A stretch of DNA of 64,000 nt from Reticulascus tulasneorum. Its lineage: Eukaryota; Ascomycota; Sordariomycetes; Glomerellales; Reticulascaceae. The position numbers and the translations under genes were made by a program. Positions 32,502 to 47,180 of this stretch are shown here, piece after piece (the first letter of the stretch is position 1; each line of letters starts with the position of its first letter). A model generated the notes under the pieces. It was given only the letters and a program-made list of their open reading frames with translations, ran no database searches and had not been told where the DNA came from. The stretch lies in contig LSAX01000011.1 in the NCBI GenBank assembly GCA_001557505.1, forward strand, positions 2,196,673 through 2,260,672, given 5' to 3'.

Positions 32502-33061
32502 GCCGTTCATGTCTTCAAACGAATCTTTCTGGGAGGACAATTCTGCATACGGTGGCGTTGGTAGCATTGAGCATTATTCATTAGAGATTCAGGGTACAGG
32601 CCATATTGGACACCAAGTTGAAACACGTGGACACTGTATTGCAAGTCAACCTATGTAGCTGGCAATGGTGTGAAGTGAATGACTCGATGAGAACGGCATG
32701 GCGATGCGGTATGATAGGCCATGCCAAGATTGTGAGCAGGAGACCGCACTCCGCCTCGAACTCTAATCATGTTGGGAGCCAAGGGATCAGAACCATTCTT
32801 CCACGAGACATGTCCCATGTCCCACGCCAAAACTTTCCCATCCTGTGTGGGTTATCCAGAAGCCCTGCTTGTTGGATCCGGCAATTTTCTTGTGTGTATT
32901 CAAAAGAAGCACTTGCCACCCATACATTCTCAGTCTTGCTATTAGCAGGGGTATTTCAACAGATCAAAACCAGTGAATCTTCCAGTAAACATAATTTGGT
33001 CCCAAAACGCGTAGGGGGAATAGAAATCAGGCAAGTCGAGAGAGGTGAAGGAGAGGTTTCC
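32502..33061. other. Convergent 3' region between SSN3 and ARF6
   Basis: 560 bp between two convergent stops; only unsupported frames. Confidence 0.5.
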
Positions 33062-35081
<2,020 letters not shown>

Positions 35082-36140
35082 TTATTGGCGATATTCCAGC
35101 ACATACCGACGTTCCACTCGATGTCTAGTTGAAGAATCGTTCTCACCATGAAACCTCAGGCTCACCCAACCATCTGGTTCCGTACTCATAACGTCTGCTG
35201 CGTAGAATGCTGTGGTCAAGGGATATAAACCAAGAACCACTTTTCCAGGATCGAGTTTTGCAAGAGTATGCCCTTGAGAGGCGGGTGGTATGGGTATCAT
35301 ACCCGACGCGAATGTCTTATACTCCTTCTGTTTTGTAGAATCTTCCGGCTCGACATCGAGACATTTGTATCTTCTGCTCTTGCCTTCGCCAATAACTCCT
35401 ACCACCTCTCCCAGAATCCAGTCATATGGGGCCTCGCCAGCCTGAGGTTCATCTTTCTTGCGTTTGAATGCAACCTCATCGCCCTTGGAAAACGTAACCT
35501 TTGTTCTTGCAGCCACTGAGGCCACTCCTGCCGCTGCCGTTAAACCCGTACCGGACGACGACCCCGGTCCGCCACTACCTGTCGACCCCTGGGGCTCAAC
35601 ACTGTCTGCTTTTGGCGGCATACTATCTCGATTACTGCCCCGATCGCCAAACTTTCGACTTGAGTTTCCTATCGGACTTGGAACTGGGGAATCGCCTGCG
35701 CCGTCAAAGTCATACAACGATGATGCTGCTGCGGTAACGTCTCGGGTTCGAGATGCCGCTCCAGACCGCGACGTAGTTGTGGGGACGGCGGCGGCCTCAG
35801 CAGCCGCTTCCTTGGCCTGCTGCACACCCTTGAGGATGGTCAACTGCTCAATGAGGCTCTTGATCGTGTTTGAATTGTTTTCTGAGAGCCTGACACCGGT
35901 TCGGCAATGGCCCTCCATCTTATTCAGTTCCGCAAGAGAAGGATTTCCCCCATCTTTAGTTGTCCCAGCGATTTTCTTGTCCAGACCAAGTAGCTGGGCT
36001 AGATTATCGTTATCTTGATTGATCCCATTTACAATCTCGTGAGCCTTCTCCTTAGCCGACTCCCACAGTTGTACCTCTTCTCCATGACCGCTCCCATTAT
36101 TCCGATTCGATCCTCTACCGCTCCGGTTCCTCTGCGACAT
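35082..36140 (-). CDS. SGF29: SAGA-associated factor 29
   Basis: 352-aa intronless nuclear protein that reads H3K4 methylation for the SAGA and ADA complexes. The N-terminal half has a helical region (about 25-120) followed by a Ser/Gly/Ala-rich linker. The C-terminal SGF29 tandem Tudor domain starts near residue 215: KGDEVAFKRKKD, YDWILGEVVGVIGEGKSRRYKC (cut here) and DVEPED, then VLGLYPLTTAFYAADV and VERRYVLEYRQ at the end. The aromatic residues in LYPLTTAFYAA correspond to those that bind the histone tail in the family. Start is the only ATG near the head (MSQRNRSGRG). Confidence 0.93.
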   Translation of the reverse strand: MSQRNRSGRGSNRNNGSGHGEEVQLWESAKEKAHEIVNGINQDNDNLAQLLGLDKKIAGTTKDGGNPSLAELNKMEGHCRTGVRLSENNSNTIKSLIEQLTILKGVQQAKEAAAEAAAVPTTTSRSGAASRTRDVTAAASSLYDFDGAGDSPVPSPIGNSSRKFGDRGSNRDSMPPKADSVEPQGSTGSGGPGSSSGTGLTAAAGVASVAARTKVTFSKGDEVAFKRKKDEPQAGEAPYDWILGEVVGVIGEGKSRRYKCLDVEPEDSTKQKEYKTFASGMIPIPPASQGHTLAKLDPGKVVLGLYPLTTAFYAADVMSTEPDGWVSLRFHGENDSSTRHRVERRYVLEYRQ

Positions 36141-37156
36141 GCTAGTTACTGCACAAAAAGCAGTCTATATCGGGTCTCCAATCACGCTTCTATTTAGCAG
36201 ATCTGCCGAGACTTCGCTGACTTGTCGTTCAGGGCGCGGAGAGCTGTCGCGCGCGACACGGGCTTCCCGAGTGAATGGATCCTTTCGATGACGGTAGGGA
36301 GTACCTTCCAGGAGTTTGTGGGTACTAGGCTTAGATAAAAGTATGTGAGTTGGTCTAGCGTAACATCAAGAGCCGTGCTGGGCCCTTTCCCGACAAACTC
36401 TGGTTGCCTGACCGACTTGCCGGGCACAATCTTAGCCTGGACTCAAGCCTTCTCAGTTTCCTGCAGGGCAATTTATTCGTTAACCATCAATTTTAGTTGC
36501 CTCGAAACTCCGAGCACTCAGGAGGACATTTCGATTTCTGGCTCGTATCATATGAGGTCTTGGATGATCGCAACTCATGGGCGGAAGAGTTTGGCAGTAG
36601 CTTACCTGGGAAATTGCGAGACCCTAGATTGCTCGTTGTCTCCTTCCACCCAGTGCCTGAATCAAGACATGAATGGACTAGAAAGGGAAAGAACAGGGTC
36701 TGCGAGTCAGCCCATAATTACTTTCGCATCATATTGCAAAATCGCATTGTCGTTGAGAACCGTTATTATTAGCAGCACGGTGGGCGAGTGGGGTTAAACG
36801 TGTTTGGAGATGTGGCAGAATCCAAGCGGTGAGGCAGAGGTAGCCTTGAAGCCCAGTATCTTGACTGGGTGTTAGCACATAATTAGCCCGTACTGGGCCT
36901 GGTGTGAAAGGTACTGTTAGGTAGTTGTTTGGTGGGGTTTAAGGTCAGTGGGGAACTTTCGCGAGGGGTTGCATAATAATAAGGTAAAGAGCCCCGGCTC
37001 CTCTTGGGAAGTGACGTCAAAAGAAATGCAAAAGAAGCGAACATACTCCCAGCCTCTCCAACAATATTGAGAATCGTTACTTCCGACCTTAGAGTCACAA
37101 CCCATCCATTCTGGCATTCCAAAACATCTCCACCAACTTGAAAGTATCTCCAAGTC
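36141..37156. other. Intergenic with an unassigned minus-strand frame
   Basis: About 1 kb between the SGF29 and PMI starts. On the minus strand 36194-36431 is open with coding-like composition (includes STALDVTLDQLTYFYLSLV and HSLGKPVSRATALRAL), has no ATG of its own, and is preceded by a possible GTCCAG acceptor and, near 36615, a GTAAGC donor. It could be the last exon of a small gene I cannot identify; a plus-strand frame at 36497-36772 competes with it. Confidence 0.35.
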
Positions 37157-38578
37157 ATGGTCATGCAGGTCCCTCTCATTCGACTTCAATGCGGAGTCAA
37201 CTCCTACGAGTGGGGCAAAAAGGGCCGTGACTCTGCTGCTGCTAGATTTGCTGCGACGACTCCATCCAAAGATTTCACCATTCAGTCTGATAGGCCCTAT
37301 GCTGAGGTAACTTCGATGGCCGACAGCCTCTTTACCGTGACATTGCGACTGACAGATCTCCTTGGCTAGCTCTGGATGGGCACTCACCCATCGAATCCGT
37401 CCAAGGATCTCAAGACCGGCCGAACACTTCTCGATCTTGTCCAAGACAATCAGGCTCTCCTATCAAGCAACGTTTCAGCCAAATATGGATCTAAACTTCC
37501 CTTTCTGTTCAAGGTCCTGTCGATCAACAAAGCCCTATCAATTCAAGCCCACCCAAACAAGAGGCTTGCTGAGCAACTCCATTCCAAGGATGCAAAGAAC
37601 TATCCGGACGACAATCACAAGCCAGAAATGGCAATCGCCATAACTCATTTCGAGGGTCTCTGTGGATTTAGACCTCTTAGTGAGATTTCCCACTTTCTCG
37701 CTACAGTTCCGCCACTCAAGAGCCTCGTCAAGGAAGACAAAGCCGCGGAGTTTATCAACACTGTTAAAGGCTCCGACGAGGACACTTCTCCAGGCTCCAG
37801 ATCGCGGAACAAGACAGCTTTACAACGTCTGTTTGCGTCCATCATGTCTGCTACAACATCAGAGGTTGAAACAGAGACAGAGAGGTTGGTTTCATTAGCG
37901 AAGTCCGAAGGCGCCGGCTTTGCTGGTGGCGGAGTCTCCTCGACCTCGGGCGAAACATTATCTGAGCTCGTCATTCGACTCAATGGCCAATTCGGCGCAG
38001 ACATTGGCATATTTGTCCTTTTCTTGCTCAACTTTGTCACACTAGAGCCCGGGGAAGCCATGTTCCTCAGAGCCGATGACATTCATGCCTATGTTTCTGG
38101 TGACATCATGGAATGCATGGCAGCATCTGACAATGTTGTCCGCGCCGGTTTGACCCCGAAGTTTAAGGACGTTACAACTCTTGTTGATATGCTTACGTAT
38201 AACTATGCGCCCATTGATGAGCAAAAGATGAGCCCCACGGAATATCCTTACGTGACGTTAAACCGTACAGCATACAGTTCTGGTTCTGCTGTGATTCTGT
38301 ACGACCCTCCTATTGAGGAGTTCAGTGTGGTTCGGGCTCTACTGAAAGGCGATGGCTCGAAAGCCACATTTGAGCCTTTGGACGGACCAAGTATTGTTAT
38401 TTGCACTACTGGGTCGGGTAAGATCTCTGTCGGCCCGACGGTACAAGATCTTCGCGAGGGGAACGTTTTCTTCGTTGGCGCTACTGCAGAGCTGGTTCTT
38501 CAGTCAGAGGTCGGCGATGGAGAAGACTTCGTTGTATTCAAAGCGTTCTGCGAGGTTGATGAACAGATGCCGCAGTAA
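37157..38578 (+). CDS. PMI40: Mannose-6-phosphate isomerase
   Basis: Interconverts fructose 6-phosphate and mannose 6-phosphate in the cytosol, feeding GDP-mannose for glycosylation and cell-wall mannan. Exons 37157-37306 and 37370-38578 (63-nt intron) give 452 aa. Zinc ligands: Gln and His in [15 protein letters not shown], Glu in [15 protein letters not shown] and the His in [19 protein letters not shown] (the family signature, followed by [12 protein letters not shown]). The intron join gives [18 protein letters not shown], conserved in the family. Type I PMI of usual length. Confidence 0.96.
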
Positions 38579-39669
38579 AAGCTTCGACCGCATTGTAGAT
38601 TTAGTGTGTATAGAAAGCCAATCCCTTCAATACAACTTCTGGACAAATTCCGGCGCCTTTCCTTGTGTATCACATCCTGTGTCTGGCAGATTGGAATTGT
38701 TCTATAATGACTGTCCAGTACAATGCCGACAACACCGTCAACAACCGGCAGTACCAGCCGCTATTATCAGATTCAGACTCAGCCGGCCATCAGGCGATAT
38801 CATGGCTCGATAGCGGACTAAGAACGTAGACAAGGAATATCGAAAGTTAGTTTCGCACACTACTACCTTGCAAGTGTGGTGTCGACTATGATTCGCACAA
38901 CATGTCAACTATCATAACACTACCATCAAGTCCCTCTACAAGTTTCCTTCATTTGGACTTCTTTCTAGGCACACATAGATAGCATACGATAGAACACCAG
39001 CAGAAAAGACAGTAGGGCCCCGGTCTACGGCGTGAATGGTGGAAGAGTCTAGCAAGGGGCGGGCACAAAAAGGTTTAGTTTACTAAAACACACTTTTGGA
39101 TTAACCTGACTGCGTCAGACCCTACGTCCGCACATCCGTAAGCAGTCTATCTCGGATTAGAAACAGTGATATGAAGGTTCAAGAAACAGATTATGAGGAG
39201 AAAAGGTGTTCAGGAACTGCCGCCAAGAAAAATAGCAGGGCTCGGGAAGTGACACGGGAAGAACATGTTGAGGAGTGTGAGGGGGACAAGGCGTTTAGAA
39301 GCAAATCATGGCCGCATAATACGTCGGTAGGTGTAGCCAACATGGCACTCTTGGGCTTCGCAGGTAGTTTATCTCGTCCATCCCGTTTAATTCCATTGAC
39401 GAAGGAGGCAGGAAGAGAAGATGTGATGGATTCGACGAATGGCGAAAGTACGGCGCTGCGAAGAGGAGCTATTGTAGCAGCACATGCTCTTGTCGAAAAG
39501 TCCAAAAGTTCAAGTACTCTTGTATAAAATGTGACTGGACAACAATGATCTGTTGTTTTGGGCCGTATGCAAAAGAGAAGAAGAACAAGCCCAACGTCCA
39601 CAATGCCTCCCTTGATACTAGCCCGTGCGATTGGAGGCCTAGGTGATAGTCGAATGCCAGCCACCAGAG
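38579..39669. other. Convergent 3' region
   Basis: 1.1 kb between the stops of PMI and the zinc-cluster gene. Overlapping frames at 39171-39664 on both strands have no family features; probably untranslated sequence. Confidence 0.5.
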
Positions 39670-41331
39670 TTACGCTATATCGTGGTTTCCTGTAGAATGG
39701 CGATGATCACCCGTAATCTTGGTTCCACCATTTCCCACGCCATCATCTTTTGTAGATCCATGGAGCTCTGCCGTCGACGATTGTGTGCTACTGGACAATA
39801 GGTATATCGCAGGAGCCCGGGCTTTTTTCTGGTTGTGGCGACTGTGGGCATGGGCGTGGGCGTGCCCGTGATTATGGATGGGACTAGATATCTGTTGAGG
39901 AACAGTGTACGGTTGTCCGTTCGACAACCCTGAAGTTGATGTGCTGCTTTCACGTCGTGTGCAGTCGCTGTACTTGTACGAGAGCTCATCGTGGGAACTC
40001 TGGCTTCTCAGGCTATTTTCTGCCGCGGAGAAGATCGAGTCTCCACCTGAAGCGGAAGAATATAGGTCTTCCGAGCCAGTGCTTGAGTTAGGCAGTCCGT
40101 GGATTCCATTCATGGATGGAAGAGTATGAGTAGAAGTAGATTGCGGGTAAGCAGTAACAGTGTTGTGGTCATATGCTCCATAGCTTGCCGTAAAATCAGA
40201 TATAGTACTAGCTGTCGAGGTTTGCATTGAAACTGATGTAGCCGCCGACTTGGATACCGAGGCAATGCAGGAAGAAGAGGTTTCGGGGCGATAGCCAATT
40301 GCCCCGGTATTGTGAACTGTTCGACTGACTGGTGTTGGAAGCAATCGTTCACTGTTGCTGATAGCACTGGGAAGCGACGCAGCTACTGTAGACAAAGAGA
40401 AGTTGGGAAGCTCCGTGTTGACGGCTGGACGGTGGACGAGGTTTGTACTGGGGCTATAATTATATGTCGTGTCATTATCGACATAGAGGCTGCCACCCGA
40501 GGTGGGCTTCGATGCCTGAGTCAGTCGGTACAAATGGGCGTGGTCCTGGTTCATATATGAATAGGTTGAATAGTTGAGAACAGGATAGTCGACTCCATCA
40601 TCAGCATAGCTTGATGTCCAGTTTGGTATCGCTGAATAGTACTTATTGCCACCATATGTATATCCAGCAGAGGTCGGCGTAAAACGTGGTAAACCATCTT
40701 GACTATCGGCCGAATAGCTCGCCGAGGAGGCGCTTAGGGTCGAAGCGACTGCGCGGGCTTGGTATGCCCTTGCGGAATCGATGTTGTAGTGAAACTCGTC
40801 ATGTCTAATGAAGGGAGTTTCCTGGGACGCAACCTGTCCAGTGCGCAAAGCTTAGGATCTGAAGATCCGATGATGGGACTGTCTGCTAAGAGACAGAGGC
40901 ATAACATACCCGTAGAAATAGACAAGTTTCTGCCCCGGCGTTCTTGCAATTGTGGCAAGGTAAGCCATTGCCCGGATCCCCGCTGCAACGAATCTTGCGC
41001 TTCCGACACCGTCCACACTATTAATACAGGTCAGCATGTCTGTCGACTTGTCTATGTCACCTCCTGTCAACGACTCTCCGTCAAGTGAGTCTAGAGAGTT
41101 ATGAACTTGGTTTGGAAGCATAAATGAAGCAATTCTGGCACGTACAGCAACAGCAATCCGCTTTCTTGGTGGAGTTGTCTCCGACTCGGATTCCCGTTCC
41201 GTCATCGTTGTAGATCGAGAGTCGCTTGAAGGAGCTGTGAATCTCTGACGTTCTGCATGGGAACCAGGATAAGGTGGGCCAGGACGACTATATCGTCTTC
41301 CGTCACTTGAGTAACAGACTGGGGTCACCAT
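39670..41331 (-). CDS. Zn(II)2Cys6 transcription factor
   Basis: Exons 41146-41331, 40910-41017 and 39670-40833 (introns 128 and 76 nt) give 485 aa. The splice joins rebuild a complete zinc cluster: RKRIAVA from exon 1, CGRCRKRKIRC, then SGDPGNGLPCHNCKNAGAET and a final C from exon 2; spacing CX2CX6CX9CX2CX7C. The rest is Ser/Thr/Tyr-rich and disordered-looking, with a histidine/alanine run (HNHGHAHAHAHSRHNQKK) near residue 440, and no fungal_trans middle domain is obvious. Targets are unknown. Start chosen at the first ATG, 41331 (MVTPVCYSSDGRRYSRP). Confidence 0.9.
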
Positions 41332-44300
41332 TGCTCTGGTCTTGCCTCGATGATCAATTATGTGTTGCAACAGGCACAGGCAAGCCGAGTTCTGGGCATA
41401 CCTCAGGGGCCTTGTGGATGGCTGTGTTCTGGTAAACACCTGCTGTGAGCTGGAACGGGGTTTCGTGTTAAGAGATGTTTCTTGGACCTCGTTGGCTCAC
41501 CCTCCTCTTATGCCTTGTCAAACCTGATGTTTGAAGACTAACGTCCCAAAAGTCAGTCAATATGTAGCCTGAAGAGTCTGAATGGCTTGATCTTTATCAC
41601 AATTGTAGAACAAAGGAGATGATCAAGGAGGTTAAAAGATAAAAGCTGCTACAGTCGATAAGATATAGCCTCGTGTTATCTCATCAGCTATTCGTTCACC
41701 AGTCTCAAGATTTGTTTGCAACGATTTGCCTTCCTCCGAGCTTTCTTGGCCACGAAGTAGCCAGAAGTCACTATGGTTTTGCTGGTAGTAGTGTGTACAA
41801 TACACAGCAGATGTCATGCGGCATAGACATGGGAATGCCCTGTACTATTTGAAGGTGGGCAGACTGTTGTGAAGCGTAGACAAGGCGGGCGCATGCATTC
41901 TGGACATGTATTGGCCATTGAACTGCCCTTCCCATTTCTTCACTCGCATGGCAGCCAGTGAGTTTCACACTACGTGCCCCACTTAGCCAAGATTGCAAAG
42001 TTACAAACAGATTCATTGACAAGGGTCAAGATGAATCTATAAGACAGTGACCTGACTGGTTTGGCCAGTCATGGATACATCGTGGCTTAAGTCCAGTGAA
42101 ACCACCTCGCCCGCTTTGCCTTTGATTCTATTTACTAATGAGCATGTGGGATGTACTGGCTGTCCTGGGTCGCATCAAGCCCAAGGCATTACAATTCCGT
42201 TGGCTAATGGCAATCGCTATAATGACCCAGGGAGTATGGACGGAAATGATGAAACTGTACAATGTCACTTGGCATGCGCATATGAGTTCAGTTCGGAGCC
42301 TTTTAAGTTGAGCAGCGCAAGATCCCAGATCCCCACAGCTTTCATATTCACCGCAAAGCTGAATGAATACTTGAATCTAATCTTGATATCCGTGCCAGGG
42401 CATGCCCAGAACTGTAATGAATGCATAACGGAGACTCTGTGTTAGCGAACGCTTCCATGCACTGATGACGGAAATCCACTTGTCTCAGTACGGCAGATGC
42501 AAACTGGTAATCGTTTGACCATGCCACGATGTTTCTTAGCGAAAGCAGTTCACCCTATGGATTCCTGTACAACCTACACAAATAAGAGCTTCAAGGCAGT
42601 CCAAATAGACGGACAGAGCTGCAAGTCAAGTAGGGCAAGCAAGTTTCCAAAGAAGTGAAATGTATACGGGGTATGCCAGTACTTCATGTCACCTTTGCAT
42701 CGACCTGGGTCAGTGTTCAAAGCGTCATTTCTCATTAAGCAAACTTGTGCAAGATGCTCCGCCAACAGAAAGCGCAGATTCTCAGGGGAGAAAGCAAACA
42801 TCTCGCTTCAACTGTATAGGTGTGCTGGGGCAATTTGGTTTGTCTTACAATCTGTGACATTCTGTCCTTGGGTTGTCTTGAGTCCATGGCCATCTGCCTT
42901 GGCATCGGCAATTGAAAAACAGGCTAGCAAATAGGCAGACGGTATTAGAAGCAGCCGGTGGCGTGCAGCAATGCCGTCCGCTCTACTAAACAACTAGACA
43001 GCCCAGGATGGGGAAGTCGGAATACAAATTGCAAACAGAGGTAGAATGCGCGTGGGAAGGCTGGGTGTCTAGTGCAAAACTCTCCACAGCTTCCAGCCAG
43101 GTATTCAACAAACCCACAAACCATCCTACAACCCTTCCCATGATCTACCGCATCCTCACTCAGAGTTCACGCGAGCTCCAAGTTGTCCTCAAAGCGGCAT
43201 GTCATAGCGCATGCATTGTTGCCCACTGCTAAAATTATCTAGGGCTGGACCCAGGCTCTCGGTTGTAAAGCTACGGTGTTGCAACGTCTATATATGGTGG
43301 TTACCATCCCTCTCCTGGCAAAACTGAGCAGAGCCTCGAAAAGGTATCATTCAACACGTACTCTAATGTAATTGAAAACAGCAGTTTTCAAACCAACCCG
43401 ACTTTCTCAATGACAAACAGTCGGGTCGGCCCGGGAAAGAGATCGAAGTACATACCATCTTACCGAATGTAGCGCATTTATAATCTCGGGAAAGAATTTG
43501 CAAGAATCCGAGCTACCTAAGCATGATACGAATAGTAAGAACTAGTAGAGGGACACGTTTTCCACGTGCTCGGGTGTCAAGGGGCCATCTTGTCTCGCTT
43601 ACCTCGGCGGTAACAAGACACGGAGCAAGATCTTTCGTCCTCTTTCTTTGCATGATTTGGTCCCATTGTAGCTAGGGCTGATATATGTTCGATTGTGTCT
43701 TGAGAAGTCGACTCAGGTGTGTGGCACAGTCCTCGCATTCCATAAGCATGATTGAAGCTACACAATATATAAGTACATATGTACATAGCTCCAGTCATTG
43801 CGGGGCAATAAAGCTCGCTTTTCCGACCAAGGGTTTGGACGCTGGTGTTTTGTGTTACTTGTACCTGCCGTAAGATGCTTACAACGGGAGGGAAGCTGCA
43901 GACTACACATGGGGATACGGGCGCCATGAAGTTTCCGGACGTCCCGTGTCTGCCCCGATAAGTTCCCCCTGAATAGTCCAAGGATATTGCATGCCTGCTG
44001 CCAGTCATCAAAAGGTACAGCAATTCGGGAGATGATTGCCTGTCTGCACCTGACCGATCTTGTTTGACAAGTTTCTGGGAAGCAATTGGTTTGGATCCAA
44101 AGCCTAACATACATCCGACTAGCCGCAGTGGCGCGGCCGTTGCACTCAGAAAATTTGACGTGCCGTATTCCTGGAATGAGGATCGTCGCCGGTTTCATAT
44201 GCCGACACTTATCACGATGCGCAAAGACGAACGGGTAACGCGCATGGCAGCCTTCGCCTCAATTGCACTCATCGAGTATTAGTTGATGGTGAAAAGGCTA

Positions 44301-45135
44301 CTATGTCTTTGTTTTTTGTTGTGCCGCACTTGCAACAGTCGCATGCCTTCACGTATTCGAAGTGAAAGGGAGGATGATGCGGTTACACATATCTCCAGAA
44401 GGAGAAATCCTTGGCGCTTGCTTTATTCATAACACGCTCAGCCTGAGTCCATGTGGAATCAGTGACCTCGCTATTGACTGTGTGCCTACGACAGCCAAAG
44501 ATGGAAGTCGGCTTGGACATCTGCGTGTAGAGAATGTCGAGCGATGCAGCGTTAAGGACTTCTGGCTGCAGTTGATATTGAGATATGACAGGTGACGGTA
44601 CTGCCGGAAGATTGACACGACACGATTCATGCACTTCTCCGTCTGCACCAGCCCGCCGTGGATGGAAAGCGGCCGAGACCCACGATTGGCGGATATCTTG
44701 GGTGCGCAACGTGGGACAAGTTGGGTCGCCTGGATGATTTTCCAGTCGTTTACAAGGCATCCAAACGAACTTGAGGGATGGGTTCCGTAATGTGATGACA
44801 TCTCAGCCTTGTCTTGTCAGGCTAACCATATCCCCACTTTGCAAATGAGTCAAGCCAGCGTAAGGTGGGTATGAAACTGTTGCTGGACGGACTCGGCGCT
44901 AATGTTGAACTATGCCGCAAGGAAGACAAAGATTCAATGGAACGCTTAAGAGAAACACTGTTATAGTTCAACTGATATGGCGATGCTATGGTCAAGCGCT
45001 CAAAGACGGCAGAGGAGAGAGTGGGTTTGACGGTAGCGATATCTGGCTGTCAAAACCGACCGAGCAGCAGATGCATGGCTGGTCGGTGCGATCAAATAAC
45101 ATGAACTGATGTGGTTGTATTTTTATTTTTATATT
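41332..45135. other. Longest gene-free stretch
   Basis: 3.8 kb with no recognisable gene. Minus-strand frames at 43577-44110 and 43758-44198 overlap each other and lack domain features. No tRNA B-box-like sequence was seen. It contains the long upstream region of the zinc-cluster factor, long promoters being common for such genes. Confidence 0.45.
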
Positions 45136-46640
45136 TTACCTTTGTCTGTAATTGTCGACATCACGGCCCTTGCTACTGTCCCACTTGTTGATCCGGCCGC
45201 TGACATCCTTTCTCTCCCTTGTTTCTCCTCCATCACGACGCAACCCCTGTTCCCCATTCCGTCGTCTGATATCGTCATCTTTCTGGAATCGAGGTTTCTC
45301 CTTCGCTGACCGAGGGCTCCGGCTGCGTCTCCTGTCCGAATGAGGACCCGCAGAATGGTTTTGATCAGTTGTTGAATCATCTATCCGCCGCTCTCGTTCC
45401 CGCGCATGCCGGCCTTTCATCTCCTCGTCCCCATAGACCATGTCGTAGCCTTTTCCAGTCCCAGCATCGCCTTGCACTCGATACTGTCTTCGCTTTTCTA
45501 GTTCTCTCACTCCTCCCCATCCGCCTTTGGATGAGTGCTCTTTCCGTCTGAGGTTTGTGTCCTTCCTCCAAACATCGCTTAGTTTGCTGACACTCTGAGA
45601 AAAGTCCACATGGATCCGGCGATCATCTATCAACACGTCTTGCATCTTGAAATATGCAGCCTCGCAAGCACCTTTGTCTTCATATTCGATGAAGGCATAT
45701 TGTAAACTATCGGCAGTCTTCCGATCACGGATGACCTCGCAGCTCAGTATTTTGCCAAACCGCCCAAAGATTAGCTCGAGGTCATTATCTGTCGTGACCG
45801 GATTCAATTTGCAGACAAAGAGAATATTCTCTGGTGGCTTCACCTCCGCAAAAGGCAAGTCGCCCATCATCTCCAGAGTAAGTGCTTGAGCACGTGCTTC
45901 TCTTTCACGCCGCCGCCTCTCGACCTCCTGCTCCTCCAGTCCATCATCTGCATGCAACGCCGCTTCGTCTGCAATACGCACAGTAGCTAGCTGGAGCTTG
46001 CTGGGTGGGGGTGAATTGCTCGGCTCCCGTAATCCTATGGGATCGGGATAGGGATCGTCGAGAACAACAGTATGGAGAATTCGGATGTCGAGCAGTGGGT
46101 GGCCCTTATCATCTACAATGGCGTCATTGATCTTCTCCAACACGTCGAAGCCTTCGACAACCTTGCCAAATATTGCAGCTTTCCCATCAAGGTAGTCAGT
46201 GTCATCTCCCAGTGTCACGAGAAACTGCGATGCCGCTACACGCGTGTCCGGGTCCGTATCGAGTGGGGCAGTTGCCATGCTCACAGTGCCTCGCTCAAGG
46301 TGCTTTAGCTTTGGGTGGAAAAACGCCGGGAACGCCGTCTTTGACCTGTCGCCTGATACCAAGCCCCATATCGAAGTACCCCCTTCGGAATCTGCAGATG
46401 TAGGGCCAAGCGGGTCGCCAGTTTGGAAGGAGAAGGACTTTTGTACCGAATGGATGGGCGAGAAATTGTAGTACTTGACTTTGCATAATTTTAGGAAGCT
46501 ACAGTAACATTATGAGCTTACGAAGAGTAGAGTAGAGATATGGGGTGACGTATGACTTACTTTTCGCAGAGTTTAGGTGCGTAGTCGACAAGGAGATCAA
46601 CTACGATATCACCAGCACTGGTTTCAAGCAGCACTGACAT
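45136..46640 (-). CDS. cyp6: Cyclophilin-RRM protein, PPIL4 type
   Basis: Peptidyl-prolyl cis-trans isomerase fused to an RNA-binding domain; the family is nuclear and tied to splicing. Exons 46561-46640 and 45136-46498 (62-nt intron) give 480 aa. The cyclophilin domain occupies residues 1-170 ([66 protein letters not shown]). An RRM follows at about 245-325 with RNP2 ILFVCKL and RNP1 YAFIEYED. The C-terminal ~140 residues are Arg/Asp/Glu/Lys-rich with RRRSRSPRS. The usual catalytic Arg in the FHR motif is replaced by [11 protein letters not shown], as in PPIL4 proteins, so isomerase activity may be weak. Confidence 0.95.
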
Positions 46641-47180
46641 CGTGAGTGACTGAGCGGCGCGCGTGATGTTGGATGGCGATGTAAATATATCTGGGTCACG
46701 ACCAGTAGCGTTGAGGGACCCAAATATGGCCAGCCGCCATACCTTCAAGGGCTCGAGTTGTCGAAACACAACTGGTATTTGGCAAAGTGATGAAATCGCG
46801 GGTTGGAAAGCATGGTGGGCTGTGCACGTTCACAGAAGTTCCCCTGCAGAACCAATCGGAAGCCAAGGCGGGTTTAAGCCCCGCAATTTCCCAGTGGAGC
46901 AGGTGCCTGCCAATAGATGACGGAGCCTTGGTCTGCATGGTGTACGTACCTAACTTACTTACCCATACCCACTGATGAGTATTCCATCAGAGATCTGTTC
47001 ACCTGAAGCGTTCGAATAATCCATGCTTATATTGCAACATATTCCTATATTAGGAATTAAACTGACCTTTCAACCTTGATTCTAAACTAGACGCCGAAAA
47101 TTGAACAAACATCCAGACTCCATATGCTTCCGTTGTCATGCTTGCATACAATGTACGTGGGAGAAAACTGCGACTCCAAA
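46641..47180. other. Intergenic, cyp6 promoter
   Basis: 540 bp; only promoter-like sequence and a GTACGTACCTAACTTAC motif at 46942-46958. Confidence 0.5.

Noticed and set aside
43577..44198. Two overlapping minus-strand frames of 146 and 177 aa
   Set aside because: Different frames over the same DNA, cysteine/arginine-rich chance-like composition, no domain.
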